DNA of 64,000 nucleotides, from assembly GCF_020400655.1 (NCBI RefSeq), contig NZ_JAINRC010000001.1, positions 806,001-870,000 of the forward strand, given 5' to 3'. Positions within the stretch are counted from its first letter, which is position 1; each line of letters begins with the position of its first letter. The DNA comes from Streptomyces spinosus (GTDB lineage Bacteria > Actinomycetota > Actinomycetes > Streptomycetales > Streptomycetaceae). Both the position numbers and the translations under genes were made by a program. Shown piece after piece: positions 31,258 to 40,155 of this stretch. The notes under the pieces are model-generated. The model did not search any database. It was given only the letters and a program-made list of their open reading frames with translations, and had not been told where the DNA came from.

Positions 31258-32405
31258 ACGGGCACCTTCAGCGTCACCACGAACCCCTCCTCACCCGGCC
31301 CCGCGTCCAGCGAACCGCCGAGCAGTTCGGCGCGCTCACGCATGCCCAGCAGACCGTACCCGCCCCCGGAACCGTTCAGTTCGCCCGCTTCGCCGCCCGA
31401 GTCCCGCACGTCCAGCCTCACTTCGTGCTCGCTGTAGTCGAGCCACACGGTCACCTTGGCACCCTGCGCGTGCTTGCGGACGTTCGTCAGGGCTTCCTGA
31501 GCGACCCGCCGCACGGCCTGGGACGCCTCGGCCGGGAGGGGCCTGCGTTCACCTGTGACGGTGACCTGGGCACCTTCGGCCGTGCTGACGAGTTCGGCCA
31601 GGAAGTCCTCCAGCGGGGTCAGCTCGCCCCGCAGCGCGGACAGCGCCTGCCGGGTCTCGGCGAGGCCGTCACGGGCCATGCCCCGCGCGGCCACCACCCG
31701 CTCCAGGATCCGCTCGCGATCCGCGCCACCCTCGATCAGCAACCGGGCCGCCTCCAGGTGCACGAGCTGGGCCGAAAGGCTGTGCGCCAGCACGTCGTGG
31801 ATCTCCCGTGCGATGCTGGCACGCTCGGCCAGTGCGGCGGACTCGGCCTCGGCCGCGCGGGCGGCGCGCTCCTGGGCGAGGAGCCGTTGTGCGCTGCCGC
31901 GTGCTTCCGCGTCCAGCCGCAGCACGTACCCGGCGAGGGCCATGCCGGCCACGGTGGCGGCCGTGGTCAGCCAGACGTCGTTGTTGAACGCGGAGTACGA
32001 GGCCAGCGCCACTGACGCGACGGGGACCGCGGCCCCCAGCGGCAGTCGTTCCAGCGCGCCGACTCCACAGCCGCACCAGATCACGAGTGCCGGCCCCGTG
32101 AATCCCGTGGCCTCCGCGGCGACCGCGATGCCCAGGAGCACGCCCATCAGCGCGAGGGAGGGCACCAGCCGGTGCGCGTAGGTGGTCCGGAAGAAGGCCC
32201 GGGAGACGAGGGCGGCGAGGAGGACCGCCGCCGCTGCCGCGAGTGCTTCCCAGAGACCGACGTGCCTCTTGCTGAAGGCACTCCACAGGAGCAGGGCCAG
32301 CACGAGCAGTCGGACGACCCACGCGAGCATGCGCCGGGGACGGGTGGTTCCCGAACGGCCGAGCGCTTCTCGTGACGGCCAGCGTGTCCAAGCGTTCTCC
32401 GTCAC
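31254..32405 (-). CDS. HisKA_3-type membrane sensor histidine kinase
   Basis: 383 residues. About five N-terminal membrane helices (residues 25-160) with almost no extracytoplasmic domain suggest intramembrane or membrane-state sensing. The H-box is REIHDVLAHSLSAQLVHLE near 210. The HATPase domain has QEALTNVRKHAQGA and GGYGLLGMRERAELLGG. The GTG at 32405 overlaps the upstream stop as GTGA and follows AAGGAG; ATG at 32420 is possible. Confidence 0.92.
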   Translation of the reverse strand: MTENAWTRWPSREALGRSGTTRPRRMLAWVVRLLVLALLLWSAFSKRHVGLWEALAAAAAVLLAALVSRAFFRTTYAHRLVPSLALMGVLLGIAVAAEATGFTGPALVIWCGCGVGALERLPLGAAVPVASVALASYSAFNNDVWLTTAATVAGMALAGYVLRLDAEARGSAQRLLAQERAARAAEAESAALAERASIAREIHDVLAHSLSAQLVHLEAARLLIEGGADRERILERVVAARGMARDGLAETRQALSALRGELTPLEDFLAELVSTAEGAQVTVTGERRPLPAEASQAVRRVAQEALTNVRKHAQGAKVTVWLDYSEHEVRLDVRDSGGEAGELNGSGGGYGLLGMRERAELLGGSLDAGPGEEGFVVTLKVPV

Positions 32406-32938
32406 ACGCGCTCCTTCCACGCCGACCGCTCGTCGTCACCGTACGCCGGAGCGGGACGGCTCGGGGCGGGGTGGCTCGGGGCGCCGAGGGACTGGGCCCG
32501 AAAGGCCAGGACTCCACCGCGGACCAGCAGGGTGCCCGCGAGGCCGAGCACCAGCGCGGAGCTGTCCTGGTGCACGCCGAGAGCGGAGCCGAGGGCGAAG
32601 ACCCCGGCCCGCAGGGCTATGCCCGCGATCCACACGGCGCCGCTCGCCTTGCTGCTCCTGGTCCACACGACGCCGTCCGGCGCGGTCCAGATGCGGGTGG
32701 TCCAGCCCCAGCCGAGGCCGGTGACCAGGCCGATGAACAGCTCCCCCACGAGCAGTACGGCGGATTCGGCCCGGTGGTGGGCGTCGAGGATGCCGGGCTC
32801 GCGCAGCGAGACGACGGCCAGGATCACGGGGAGCAGCCACCAGCGCCGCTCCGTGCCGATCGCCCGGGCGCGGAACTGCCGCGCGATCACAATGGCGACC
32901 ACGGCAACGATCACCAGCACGTTGACGAGCCCGGGCAT
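32402..32938 (-). CDS. small multi-helix membrane protein (DUF1453-like)
   Basis: 178 residues with about five hydrophobic segments starting VNVLVIVAVVAIVIA. The C-terminus is soluble and Pro/Ala-rich. It resembles DUF1453/CcdC-like membrane proteins of unknown role, and that family call is tentative. GGAGGTCCAG sits just before the ATG at 32938; the longer open frame upstream is not used. It is coupled to the kinase gene by a 4-base overlap, so it may be an accessory of the sensor. Confidence 0.8.
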   Translation of the reverse strand: MPGLVNVLVIVAVVAIVIARQFRARAIGTERRWWLLPVILAVVSLREPGILDAHHRAESAVLLVGELFIGLVTGLGWGWTTRIWTAPDGVVWTRSSKASGAVWIAGIALRAGVFALGSALGVHQDSSALVLGLAGTLLVRGGVLAFRAQSLGAPSHPAPSRPAPAYGDDERSAWKERV

Positions 32939-33066
32939 CTGGACCTCCGTGAGCGAGAGGACGGTGCCGGAAGCGAGTGCTGCCGACGCCTTCGAAACTA
33001 CGGAAGTCCGCAGGCCAGGGGATCGGAGCCAGGGTGGATCACGGGTGGAAGCCGAAACCGCCCCGC

Positions 33067-33084
33067 CTCCACCCGGGGGTGGAG
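33067..33084. promoter_or_regulatory. CTCCACCC/GGGTGGAG inverted repeat upstream of the membrane protein-kinase operon
   Basis: 8-bp exact arms around a GG centre. GGGTGGA also occurs at about 33032 and 33043. It lies in the 323-bp gap 32939-33261 between the operon start and the parE stop. It is a candidate operator for the LuxR-type regulator. Nothing else in the gap was interpretable. Confidence 0.4.
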
Positions 33085-33261
33085 AGACCTGGGGGCGGGA
33101 CGAGGGTGGCTGGTGGCTGTAAGGGACGGGTGAGGGCGGAGCGTCGGTGATCGGGATTACCCGCACCCCACCGAACGCCCACCCCCGCCAAGCCCCTCAC
33201 CCCGGGCGACAATTCCCGTCGGCCGGACCCCCAACCCCGTCCGCCGAGCCCAGCGCAGCGG

Positions 33262-35385
33262 CTAGGCGTCGATGCGTGACCGGTCCAGCGTCGCCGCCGA
33301 GCTGGAGATGAACTCCTTGCGGGGTGCGACGTCGTTGCCCATCAGCAGGTCGAAGACCTGTTCCGCGGCCTCCAGGTCGGAGAGGTTGATGCGGCGCAGG
33401 GTGCGGTGGCGCGGGTCCATCGTGGTCTCGGCCAGCTGGTCCGCGTCCATCTCGCCCAGACCCTTGTAGCGCTGGATGGAGTCCTTGTACCGGATGCCCT
33501 TGCTCTGGAACTCCATGAGCTTGTCGCGCAGCTCGCGGTCGGAGTACGTGTAGACGTACTTCTCCTGCCCCTTCTTCGGCTGGATCAGCTCGACGCGGTG
33601 CAGCGGCGGCACCGCGGCGAAGACCCGGCCGGCCTCGACCATGGGCCGCATGTAGCGCTGGAACAGCGTGAGCAGCAGGCAGCGGATGTGCGAACCGTCC
33701 ACATCGGCGTCGGTCATCATGATGATCTTGCCGTAGCGGGCCTGGTCGATGTCGAAGGTACGGCCCGAGCCCGCTCCTATGACCTGGATGATCGCGCCAC
33801 ACTCGGCGTTCTTGAGCATGTCGGTGACCGACGACCGCTGCACGTTGAGGATCTTGCCGCGGATCGGCAGCAGAGCCTGGAACTCGGAGTTCCGGGCCAG
33901 CTTGGCCGTGCCGAGCGCGGAGTCTCCCTCGACGATGAACAGCTCGCTGCGGTCGACGTCGTCGCTGCGGCAGTCGGCGAGCTTGGCCGGCAGGGAGGAG
34001 GACTCCAGGGCCGTCTTCCGGCGCTGGGCGTCCTTGTGCTGGCGGGCCGCGACCCGGGTGCGGGCGGCCGCGACCACCTTCTCCATGACCACCCGTGCCT
34101 GGGCGGCCGCGTCGCGCTTGGTGGCCGTGAGGAACGCCTTCAGTTCCTTGCTGATCACGCTGTTCACGATGCGGCGGGCCGCCGAGGTGCCGAGGACCTC
34201 CTTGGTCTGCCCCTCGAACTGCGGCTCGGCCAGCCGGACGGTGACGACGGCGGTGAGGCCCTCCAGGGCGTCGTCCTTGACGATGTTGTCCTCGGCCACG
34301 CGCAGCAGCTTCTTGGCGCGCAGCACATCGTTCAGCGTCTGGGTGAGGGCCTGTTCGAACCCGGCGACGTGGGTGCCGCCCTTGGGTGTGGCGATGATGT
34401 TGACGAACGACCTGACGGTCGTGTCGTAGCCCGTGCCCCATCGCATCGCGACGTCGACGCCCAGCTCACGGGTGACCTCGGTGGGGGTCATCTGGCCGTG
34501 GTCGTCCAGAACCGGGACGGTCTCCTTGAAGGTGCCTTTGCCCGAGAAGCGGAGGACGTCGCAGATCGCCTTGTCGTTCGCCAGGTACTCGCAGAACTCG
34601 CTGATACCGCCGTCGAAGCGGAACGACTCCTCGCCCTTGCTGCCGCCCTCGCCGAGGCCGAACTCGTCACGGACGACGATGGTCAGGCCGGGCACCAGGA
34701 AGGCGGTCTGCCGGGCGCGCTGGTGCAGGTTCTCCAGGGACAGCTTGGCGTCCTTGAGGAAGATCTGCCGGTCGGCCCAGTAACGCACGCGCGTGCCGGT
34801 GCGCGTCTTGGGGATCTTCTTGGCCTTGCGCAGACCGCTCTTGGCCTCGAACTTCGCGTCGGCGCCCTCGGCGGCGAAGGCTCCGGGCACGCCACGCCGG
34901 AAGCTGATGGCGTGCGTGTGACCGCCGCGGTCCACTTCGACGTCGAGGCGGGCCGAGAGGGCGTTGACCACGGAGGCGCCGACGCCGTGCAGACCGCCGG
35001 AGGCAGCGTAGGAGCCGCCCCCGAACTTGCCGCCGGCGTGCAGCTTGGTCATGACGACCTCGACGCCGGACAGGCCGGTCTTCGGTTCCACGTCCACGGG
35101 GATGCCGCGGCCGTTGTCGCGCACCTCGACGGAGCCGTCGTCGTGGAGGATCACCTCGATGTGGTCGCAGTAGCCGCCGAGGGCCTCGTCCACCGAGTTG
35201 TCGATGATCTCCCAGAGGCAGTGCATCAGACCGCGGCTGTCGGTCGAGCCGATGTACATGCCGGGGCGCTTGCGCACGGCCTCGAGCCCCTCGAGGACGA
35301 GCAGGTGCCGCGCGGTGTAGTTGGAACCGTCCCGGTCTGCTCCTGCCAGCAGCGCTGTGGACGGCACGGACGTATCGGCGGTCAC
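33262..35385 (-). CDS. parE: DNA topoisomerase IV subunit B
   Basis: 707 residues. The GHKL ATPase domain shows EIIDNSVDEALGG, NGRGIPVDV and GGLHGVGASVVNALS. The transducer domain follows. The Toprim domain shows VEGDSALGTA near 455 and DADVDGSHIR near 535. The C-terminal GyrB-type domain ends with the parE-like PRKEFISSSA. It pairs with ParC at 14.7-17.2 kb for decatenation. The GTG at 35385 follows GAGGAG at 9 bases. Confidence 0.94.
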   Translation of the reverse strand: MTADTSVPSTALLAGADRDGSNYTARHLLVLEGLEAVRKRPGMYIGSTDSRGLMHCLWEIIDNSVDEALGGYCDHIEVILHDDGSVEVRDNGRGIPVDVEPKTGLSGVEVVMTKLHAGGKFGGGSYAASGGLHGVGASVVNALSARLDVEVDRGGHTHAISFRRGVPGAFAAEGADAKFEAKSGLRKAKKIPKTRTGTRVRYWADRQIFLKDAKLSLENLHQRARQTAFLVPGLTIVVRDEFGLGEGGSKGEESFRFDGGISEFCEYLANDKAICDVLRFSGKGTFKETVPVLDDHGQMTPTEVTRELGVDVAMRWGTGYDTTVRSFVNIIATPKGGTHVAGFEQALTQTLNDVLRAKKLLRVAEDNIVKDDALEGLTAVVTVRLAEPQFEGQTKEVLGTSAARRIVNSVISKELKAFLTATKRDAAAQARVVMEKVVAAARTRVAARQHKDAQRRKTALESSSLPAKLADCRSDDVDRSELFIVEGDSALGTAKLARNSEFQALLPIRGKILNVQRSSVTDMLKNAECGAIIQVIGAGSGRTFDIDQARYGKIIMMTDADVDGSHIRCLLLTLFQRYMRPMVEAGRVFAAVPPLHRVELIQPKKGQEKYVYTYSDRELRDKLMEFQSKGIRYKDSIQRYKGLGEMDADQLAETTMDPRHRTLRRINLSDLEAAEQVFDLLMGNDVAPRKEFISSSAATLDRSRIDA

Positions 35386-35414
35386 GCGGTTCGCTCCTCG
35401 CTGAATTTCAGGTG

Positions 35415-35436
35415 GCCCCCTTTTGGGTAAGGGGGC
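35415..35436 (-). promoter_or_regulatory. hairpin in the parE leader
   Basis: Arms GCCCCCTT and AAGGGGGC (8 bp exact) with a 6-base loop, ending 29 bp before the GTG. CTGAATTTCAG, an odd palindrome, lies next to it at 35401-35411. Both could form a 5' leader structure. The remainder of the 441-bp gap 35386-35826 is AT-richer promoter DNA with no ORF. Confidence 0.45.
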
Positions 35437-35757
35437 GGCTTCGGTCGCCGCACAGAGGGTACCGAGCCCTGGTAGAGCCGGTGTAACGCCACCCTCGTCG
35501 GCAACTCACACTAGTCCAAGCTCGCATACCTGTTCGATCCCTCGTAGGAGTGAAGCACACATCACGTTCCCTTCGAGGCATGAACCATTTAGGCTCCGGG
35601 CACGTCCTCATGAACAACCGGCAACCCGGCCGGGAGGACCGAGACAGCAAGACAGCGCGAACCCGTAGGCATACAAGAGACGCAATACGGCACATTCGCC
35701 GCCAACCGGCAGCAGACAGCCGCCCCGGAAAGATTTTTTCGAGGAAAAGCCACGAGC

Positions 35758-35785
35758 GGGAACGTTTTCGGGCTGGTTGGATGTT
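35758..35785 (+). promoter_or_regulatory. possible SigR-like promoter before the DUF7455 gene
   Basis: GGGAAC followed after 19 bases by GTT resembles the thiol-stress sigma R promoter (GGAAT-N18-GTT), with one base different in each of the -35 and the spacing. It is 42 bp upstream of the start. Seen by eye only. Confidence 0.3.
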
Positions 35786-35826
35786 GACCCTGGTACGACA
35801 GCTCGTCGAGCTAGAGAAGAGGCGAC

Positions 35827-36057
35827 GTGACTACTGTTCTGACCCCCGCGAGCCCGTTGACGGCCGCCGATCGCTGCGACCGCTGCGGCGCCCAGGCATA
35901 CCTGCGCGTCGTCCTGCTCAGCGGCGGAGAACTGCTCTTCTGCGCCCACCACGGTCGCAAGTTCGAGCCGGAACTCAAGAAGATCGCCGCTGAGATACAG
36001 GACGAGACGGAGCGGCTGACGTCCGTTCCGAACACCGCTTCCGACGAAGAGCGCTGA
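35827..36057 (+). CDS. small zinc-ribbon-like protein (DUF7455)
   Basis: 76 residues. A CDRCGAQAYLRVVL segment and a second pair FCAHHG give a CxxC...CxxH arrangement likely to bind zinc. The C-terminal third is a charged helix (FEPELKKIAAEIQDETERL). Function is unknown, but it is a conserved neighbour of hrdB in Streptomyces (from memory). The GTG at 35827 follows AGAAGAGG. It converges on the protease gene with a strong terminator between. Confidence 0.88.
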   Translation: MTTVLTPASPLTAADRCDRCGAQAYLRVVLLSGGELLFCAHHGRKFEPELKKIAAEIQDETERLTSVPNTASDEER

Positions 36058-36098
36058 ATCTCGCACCACGACGAGCCAGCCCCGGCACAGGCCGGTGA

Positions 36099-36133
36099 AC
36101 GGGCGGCCGCTCCTCACTGGAGCGGCCGCCCGT
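36099..36133. terminator. bidirectional terminator
   Basis: Stem ACGGGCGGCCGCTCC / GGAGCGGCCGCCCGT (15 bp exact) with a 5-base loop, between the convergent DUF7455 and protease genes. Confidence 0.92.
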
Positions 36134-36155
36134 GCTCATGCCCGTCGAAGCGCGC

Positions 36156-37010
36156 TCAGGAGCGCCCGGAAGGCGGGGCGCCGTCGGCCGGCCGCAGCGC
36201 TCGTACGATCTCGGAGACGCGTGTGTAGACGCCGGGAAGCCCCGGCCGTCCGCAGCCGCTCCCCCACGACACGAGGCCGATCAGCCGTCCCCGGGCCACC
36301 AGAGGGCCACCACTGTCCCCCTGGCAGGCGTCGGGGCCTCCGGCGAGCTCACCGGCGCAGAGCATGGTCTCGGCCCGGTAGGAGCCGTCCGGGCCGCCCG
36401 GAAAGGCGCGGGCACACATTTCGTCGGGCAGTACGCGTACGCGTGCGGCATGGAGCCGGTACGGGTAGGACCCCGCGCCGGTCGTGTCGCCCCACCCGGA
36501 CACCAGGGCCTGCGTGCCCGGCGCGTAGGCCGGATCGCCCGTGTCCGCCATGGCGACGACCGCGCCCTGCGGCAGCGGTGCGGCCAGCTCGAGGACCGCG
36601 AAGTCCCCGGAGTGGGTCGTGGCGTCGTAGGCGGGATTGAACCGGACCTTGCGTACGGCGATCTCGTCGCCCTGCCGTGACAGCAGGTCGGTACGGCCCG
36701 CGATGACCTTGAGGTCGCGCAGCCGGTTCGGCGGTGATCCGAGGGCGTCGTCGGACAGACAGTGGGCCGCGGTGACCACGGTGGTGCGCCCGACGGCCAC
36801 GGCGCCGCAGAACTGGCCCGCCCGGGTACCTCCGAACCGGTCACGGCTGGCCAGCGCCATCGTCCACGGAGCCTGGGAGACGTCGATCGGGAACCCCCCG
36901 ACCACTACGCTGTCGGCGCCCGCGGGAGCCGCGCTCATCAGGGGTATCGCGGTCACGGTGGCCGCCATGGCCAACGGCCGGATCAGTGCCCGGACAAGAG
37001 AACGGCGCAT
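36156..37010 (-). CDS. secreted trypsin-like serine protease (S1)
   Basis: 284 residues. The signal peptide ends near SAAPAGA (about residue 32). The mature form begins [15 protein letters not shown], close to the trypsin IVGG start. The catalytic triad is His in VTAAHC, Asp in [10 protein letters not shown] and Ser in QGDSGGPLV. Asp six residues before the Ser ([10 protein letters not shown]) predicts cleavage after Lys/Arg. Six Cys fit conserved disulfides. GAGGAG precedes the ATG. A 9-bp hairpin lies directly upstream of that ribosome-binding site. Confidence 0.93.
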   Translation of the reverse strand: MRRSLVRALIRPLAMAATVTAIPLMSAAPAGADSVVVGGFPIDVSQAPWTMALASRDRFGGTRAGQFCGAVAVGRTTVVTAAHCLSDDALGSPPNRLRDLKVIAGRTDLLSRQGDEIAVRKVRFNPAYDATTHSGDFAVLELAAPLPQGAVVAMADTGDPAYAPGTQALVSGWGDTTGAGSYPYRLHAARVRVLPDEMCARAFPGGPDGSYRAETMLCAGELAGGPDACQGDSGGPLVARGRLIGLVSWGSGCGRPGLPGVYTRVSEIVRALRPADGAPPSGRS

Positions 37011-37021
37011 GCATGCTCCTC

Positions 37022-37050
37022 ACTCTGGGTCCTGCTGGGACACCCAGAGT
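37022..37050 (-). promoter_or_regulatory. hairpin immediately before the protease ribosome-binding site
   Basis: ACTCTGGGT / ACCCAGAGT (9 bp exact) with an 11-base loop. On the minus strand the stem ends one base before GAGGAGC. It may control translation, or act as a transcriptional barrier against read-through from hrdB. Confidence 0.55.
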
Positions 37051-37076
37051 CATCCACGCCCTGCTCGCGCGCAGCA

Positions 37077-37112
37077 CGAAGGCCCGGCTCCCGCGAGGGA
37101 ACCGGGCCTTCG
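37077..37112 (-). terminator. hrdB terminator
   Basis: CGAAGGCCCGG / CCGGGCCTTCG (11 bp exact), with an inner TCCC/GGGA extension, 18 bp beyond the hrdB stop. Confidence 0.85.
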
Positions 37113-37130
37113 CCGTCGTACGGCCGCGAC

Positions 37131-38672
37131 CTAGTCGAGGTAGTCGCGCAGCACCTGCGAACGCGACGGGTGGCGCAGCTTCGACATGGTCTTGGACTCG
37201 ATCTGGCGGATCCGCTCACGCGTCACGCCGTACACCTTGCCGATCTCGTCGAGGGTCTTCGGCTGACCGTCGGTGAGACCGAAGCGCATGGAGACGACGC
37301 CCGCCTCGCGCTCGGACAGGGTGTCCAGGACGGAGTGCAGCTGCTCCTGCAGGAGCGTGAAGCTGACCGCGTCGGCCGGGACGACGGCCTCGGAGTCCTC
37401 GATGAGGTCACCGAACTCGCTGTCGCCGTCCTCGCCCAGCGGGGTGTGCAGCGAGATGGGCTCGCGGCCGTACTTCTGGACCTCGATGACCTTCTCCGGG
37501 GTCATGTCGAGTTCCTTGGCCAGCTCCTCCGGGGTGGGCTCGCGGCCCAGGTCCTGGAGCATCTGGCGCTGCACACGCGCGAGCTTGTTGATGACCTCGA
37601 CCATGTGCACCGGGATACGGATGGTGCGGGCCTGGTCGGCCATGGCGCGGGTGATCGCCTGCCGGATCCACCAGGTGGCATACGTGGAGAACTTGTAGCC
37701 CTTGGTGTAGTCGAACTTCTCGACCGCGCGGATCAGACCGAGGTTGCCCTCCTGGATGAGGTCCAGGAAGAGCATGCCGCGGCCGGTGTAGCGCTTGGCC
37801 AGGGAGACCACCAGACGGAGGTTGGCCTCCAGGAGGTGGTTCTTGGCGCGGCGGCCGTCCTCGGCGATGATCTCCAGCTCGCGCTTGAGCTTCGGGGCGA
37901 GCTTGTCGGCGTTCGCCAGCTTGTCCTCGGCGAACAGGCCGGCCTCGATGCGCTTGGCCAGCTCGACCTCCTGCTCGGCGTTGAGCAGGGGGACCTTGCC
38001 GATCTGCTTCAGGTAGTCCTTGACCGGGTCGGCGGTGGCACCGGCCGCGGCGACCTGCTGCGCGGGCGCGTCGTCCTCGTCCTCGTCGGACAGGACGAAG
38101 CCGGCGCTCTCGGCTCCCTCGGGTTCGTCGGCGACCTTGGTGTCCTCGAGAACCTCGTCCTCGAGGAGCTCGACGTCGTCCTTCTTGGCCGTGGTCTTCT
38201 TGGCGGCCGTCTTCTTGGCGACGGCCTTCTTCGCGACCGTCTTCTTGGCGGTCACCTTCTTGGCGGCGGCCTTCTTGGCGGGTGCGGCTTCGTCGGCGGA
38301 ATCGGCTGCGGCCGGGGCGGCGGGTGCCGCGGGGGCGGCCGTGGTCGCGGTGGCCTTGCGGGTGGTCACCGTCTTCGCCGCGACCGTCTTGGTGGCGGTG
38401 CGCTTGGCGGGGCTCTTCGCTGCGACGCTCTTGCGGGTGCGCTTGGGCTCTGCGGCACTGACCATCAGCGTCACACCCTCTTCCTCAAGGATCTGGTTGA
38501 GGCTGCGCAGTACGTTCTTCCACTGAGTGGCCGGAATCTGGTCAGCTTCGAAGGCCCGACGCACATCGTCGCCGGCGATCTGCCCCTCAGCCTTTCCCCG
38601 CTCAATGAGCGCCATGACAGAGACGGACTCGGCGATCTCCGGCGGGAGCGTACGGGATGTGCTGGCCGACAC
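37131..38672 (-). CDS. hrdB: principal RNA polymerase sigma factor HrdB
   Basis: 513 residues. Region 1.1-like N-terminus is 1-70. A Lys/Ala/Thr-rich low-complexity stretch (about 80-164, repeats such as AKKTVAKK) is followed by an acidic stretch 167-200. Region 1.2 is about 215-245, region 2 about 283-355 ([30 protein letters not shown]), region 3 about 360-440, and region 4 about 445-513 with [16 protein letters not shown]. It directs housekeeping transcription. The GTG at 38672 follows AGAGGTT and gives the known start [10 protein letters not shown]. It is monocistronic with a long upstream region. Confidence 0.97.
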   Translation of the reverse strand: MSASTSRTLPPEIAESVSVMALIERGKAEGQIAGDDVRRAFEADQIPATQWKNVLRSLNQILEEEGVTLMVSAAEPKRTRKSVAAKSPAKRTATKTVAAKTVTTRKATATTAAPAAPAAPAAADSADEAAPAKKAAAKKVTAKKTVAKKAVAKKTAAKKTTAKKDDVELLEDEVLEDTKVADEPEGAESAGFVLSDEDEDDAPAQQVAAAGATADPVKDYLKQIGKVPLLNAEQEVELAKRIEAGLFAEDKLANADKLAPKLKRELEIIAEDGRRAKNHLLEANLRLVVSLAKRYTGRGMLFLDLIQEGNLGLIRAVEKFDYTKGYKFSTYATWWIRQAITRAMADQARTIRIPVHMVEVINKLARVQRQMLQDLGREPTPEELAKELDMTPEKVIEVQKYGREPISLHTPLGEDGDSEFGDLIEDSEAVVPADAVSFTLLQEQLHSVLDTLSEREAGVVSMRFGLTDGQPKTLDEIGKVYGVTRERIRQIESKTMSKLRHPSRSQVLRDYLD

Positions 38673-38789
38673 GAACAACCTCTCGGAACGTTGGAAAACG
38701 GCTTCCGGCACCGTCCACGGAGGACAGGAGCCGACCACCGGCCTGGGGATGGGCCGACGGCGCGGGCGGGGGCCGGGAGGACGCACAGC

Positions 38790-38813
38790 GCCTGGTTCGG
38801 CGTCCGTATTCCC
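38790..38813 (-). promoter_or_regulatory. possible SigR-like promoter upstream of hrdB
   Basis: GGGAAT lies at 38808-38813 on the minus strand, about 140 bp upstream of hrdB, with GCTG rather than GTT at the expected distance. hrdB is known to have a second, sigma R-dependent promoter in S. coelicolor, but the match here is partial. The 433-bp gap 38673-39105 holds this, promoter DNA and the regulator's terminator. Confidence 0.25.
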
Positions 38814-38979
38814 TCCGCGGCTGTCACCTCTTAGGTCATCGCGCTGTCTCCACGAGCGTTACGCCCAATCTGCGTGGCCCGAGTCACACCCCGTAAGCGG
38901 TCAAAGGAGGTCAGACATGTACAAATGAGATCACTCTTGACCTTCGACCGGCCGCTCCCGAGACCAGGGCTTCCCGTCA

Positions 38980-39024
38980 CCGCCGGACCCGGCCGGACCC
39001 CAGAGGTCCGGCCGGGTCCGGCGG
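38980..39024 (-). terminator. 20-bp perfect-stem terminator of the GntR gene
   Basis: Exact 20-bp arms (38980-38999 and 39005-39024) around the 5-base loop CCAGA. It lies 82 bp downstream of the regulator stop and insulates the hrdB promoter region. Confidence 0.88.
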
Positions 39025-39105
39025 CGGCCGGTACCCGGGCCTGGTGCCGCCACGAGTACCACGAGAGCGCCGCACACCGGCGACCGCACCGCGTTCCTCG
39101 CGAGG

Positions 39106-39993
39106 TCAGTGCTCGCGCGGGGCGGGAACCACGCGCTCCACTTCGGGGTGGACGGTGAGGAGCTGGCGCATGGCGCTCTCCGCCGCCGTGCCGTCGCCGG
39201 TACCGAGCGCGTCGACGATCCGCGCGTGCTGCGCGAGGGACGCCTCGTTCGGCCGGTCACAGCCGGTGACCGGGCCGCCGGAGACCTGGAGCGCCGCCGA
39301 GACGATGCCGGACAGGTGCTCCAGCATGCGGTTGCCCGCGATCTGGATCAGCAGCGTGTGGAACTCCGTGTCGGCACGCGCGTAGGTGAGCGCGTCGCCC
39401 TGGGCGAGCGCGTGGCTCATGATCTCCACCATGTCGCAGAGGCGCTGCTGCACCTCCTCGCGCCCGTGCCCGGCGGCGAGGCGGGCGGCGAGCGGCTCGA
39501 TCGTCCACCGCAGCTCGCTCAGTTCCCTGCGCTGGTCGTCGCGCTGGGGCCCGAAGGCCCGCCACTCGATGATGTCCGGGTCCAGAAGATTCCAGTCACT
39601 GACGGGACGCACGCGCGTACCGACGTTGGGACGGGCGCTGACCAGGCCCTTGGCCTCCAGGACCCGCAGGGACTCGCGGACGACGGTGCGGGAGACCTCG
39701 AAGCGCTGGCCGATCTCCTCCGGCACCAGCGGGCGGTCGGCGCCCAGGTCACCGGAGACGATCATCTGTCCCAGCTGCTGGACGAGCTGGCCGTGCAGTC
39801 CGCGTCCGCGGCTGCCCGAGGCCCTTCTGCCGACACGGCCCAGATCGGGGTCCCCGCCCTCCCAGGCAGGTGTGCCGACGCGGTCGGTCACCGGCGCCTC
39901 GGCGTAGGGGTAGCGGTCGAGTTCGCCCGGGCCGGCCAGACCTGAGTCTGCGGAGCGGGCGGCGGTCATCATGGTGTGCGCAAGGGTACTCAC
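39106..39993 (-). CDS. FadR-type GntR-family transcriptional regulator
   Basis: 295 residues. The first 75 or so are extra and probably disordered. Winged helix: VPEEIGQRFEVSRTVVRESL and LEAKGLVSARPNVGTRV. The FCD effector domain has possible metal ligands in RADTEFHTLLIQIAGN and SLAQHARIVDAL. The WNLLDPDIIEWRA linker is typical of sugar-acid (galactonate/gluconate) regulators such as DgoR-like proteins; the effector is unproven. GTG at 39993 after AAAGGA is chosen; an ATG about 7 codons later is possible. TTGTGTACAA at 40118-40127 may be its operator. Confidence 0.88.
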   Translation of the reverse strand: MSTLAHTMMTAARSADSGLAGPGELDRYPYAEAPVTDRVGTPAWEGGDPDLGRVGRRASGSRGRGLHGQLVQQLGQMIVSGDLGADRPLVPEEIGQRFEVSRTVVRESLRVLEAKGLVSARPNVGTRVRPVSDWNLLDPDIIEWRAFGPQRDDQRRELSELRWTIEPLAARLAAGHGREEVQQRLCDMVEIMSHALAQGDALTYARADTEFHTLLIQIAGNRMLEHLSGIVSAALQVSGGPVTGCDRPNEASLAQHARIVDALGTGDGTAAESAMRQLLTVHPEVERVVPAPREH

Positions 39994-40117
39994 GGATCCT
40001 TTGTCGGCGTCGCTTTCAACTCCCTTGAGGGCTTTGGTGAAAAGCACACGAAAGGGTGATCGCTCACGGCGTCGCAATTGACGCCTTATCGAAAAGAAAT
40101 GGGCTCACTTCGGGGAG

Positions 40118-40127
40118 TTGTGTACAA
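40118..40127. promoter_or_regulatory. TTGTGTACAA, possible GntR/FadR operator
   Basis: An inverted repeat matching the FadR-subfamily pattern T-N-G-T-N-N-A-C-N-A, 125 bp upstream of the regulator start. A related ACATGTACAAAT occurs at 38916-38927. Confidence 0.35.
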
Positions 40128-40155
40128 AGCGAGAACGGAAGCGTACGGACAGTTG

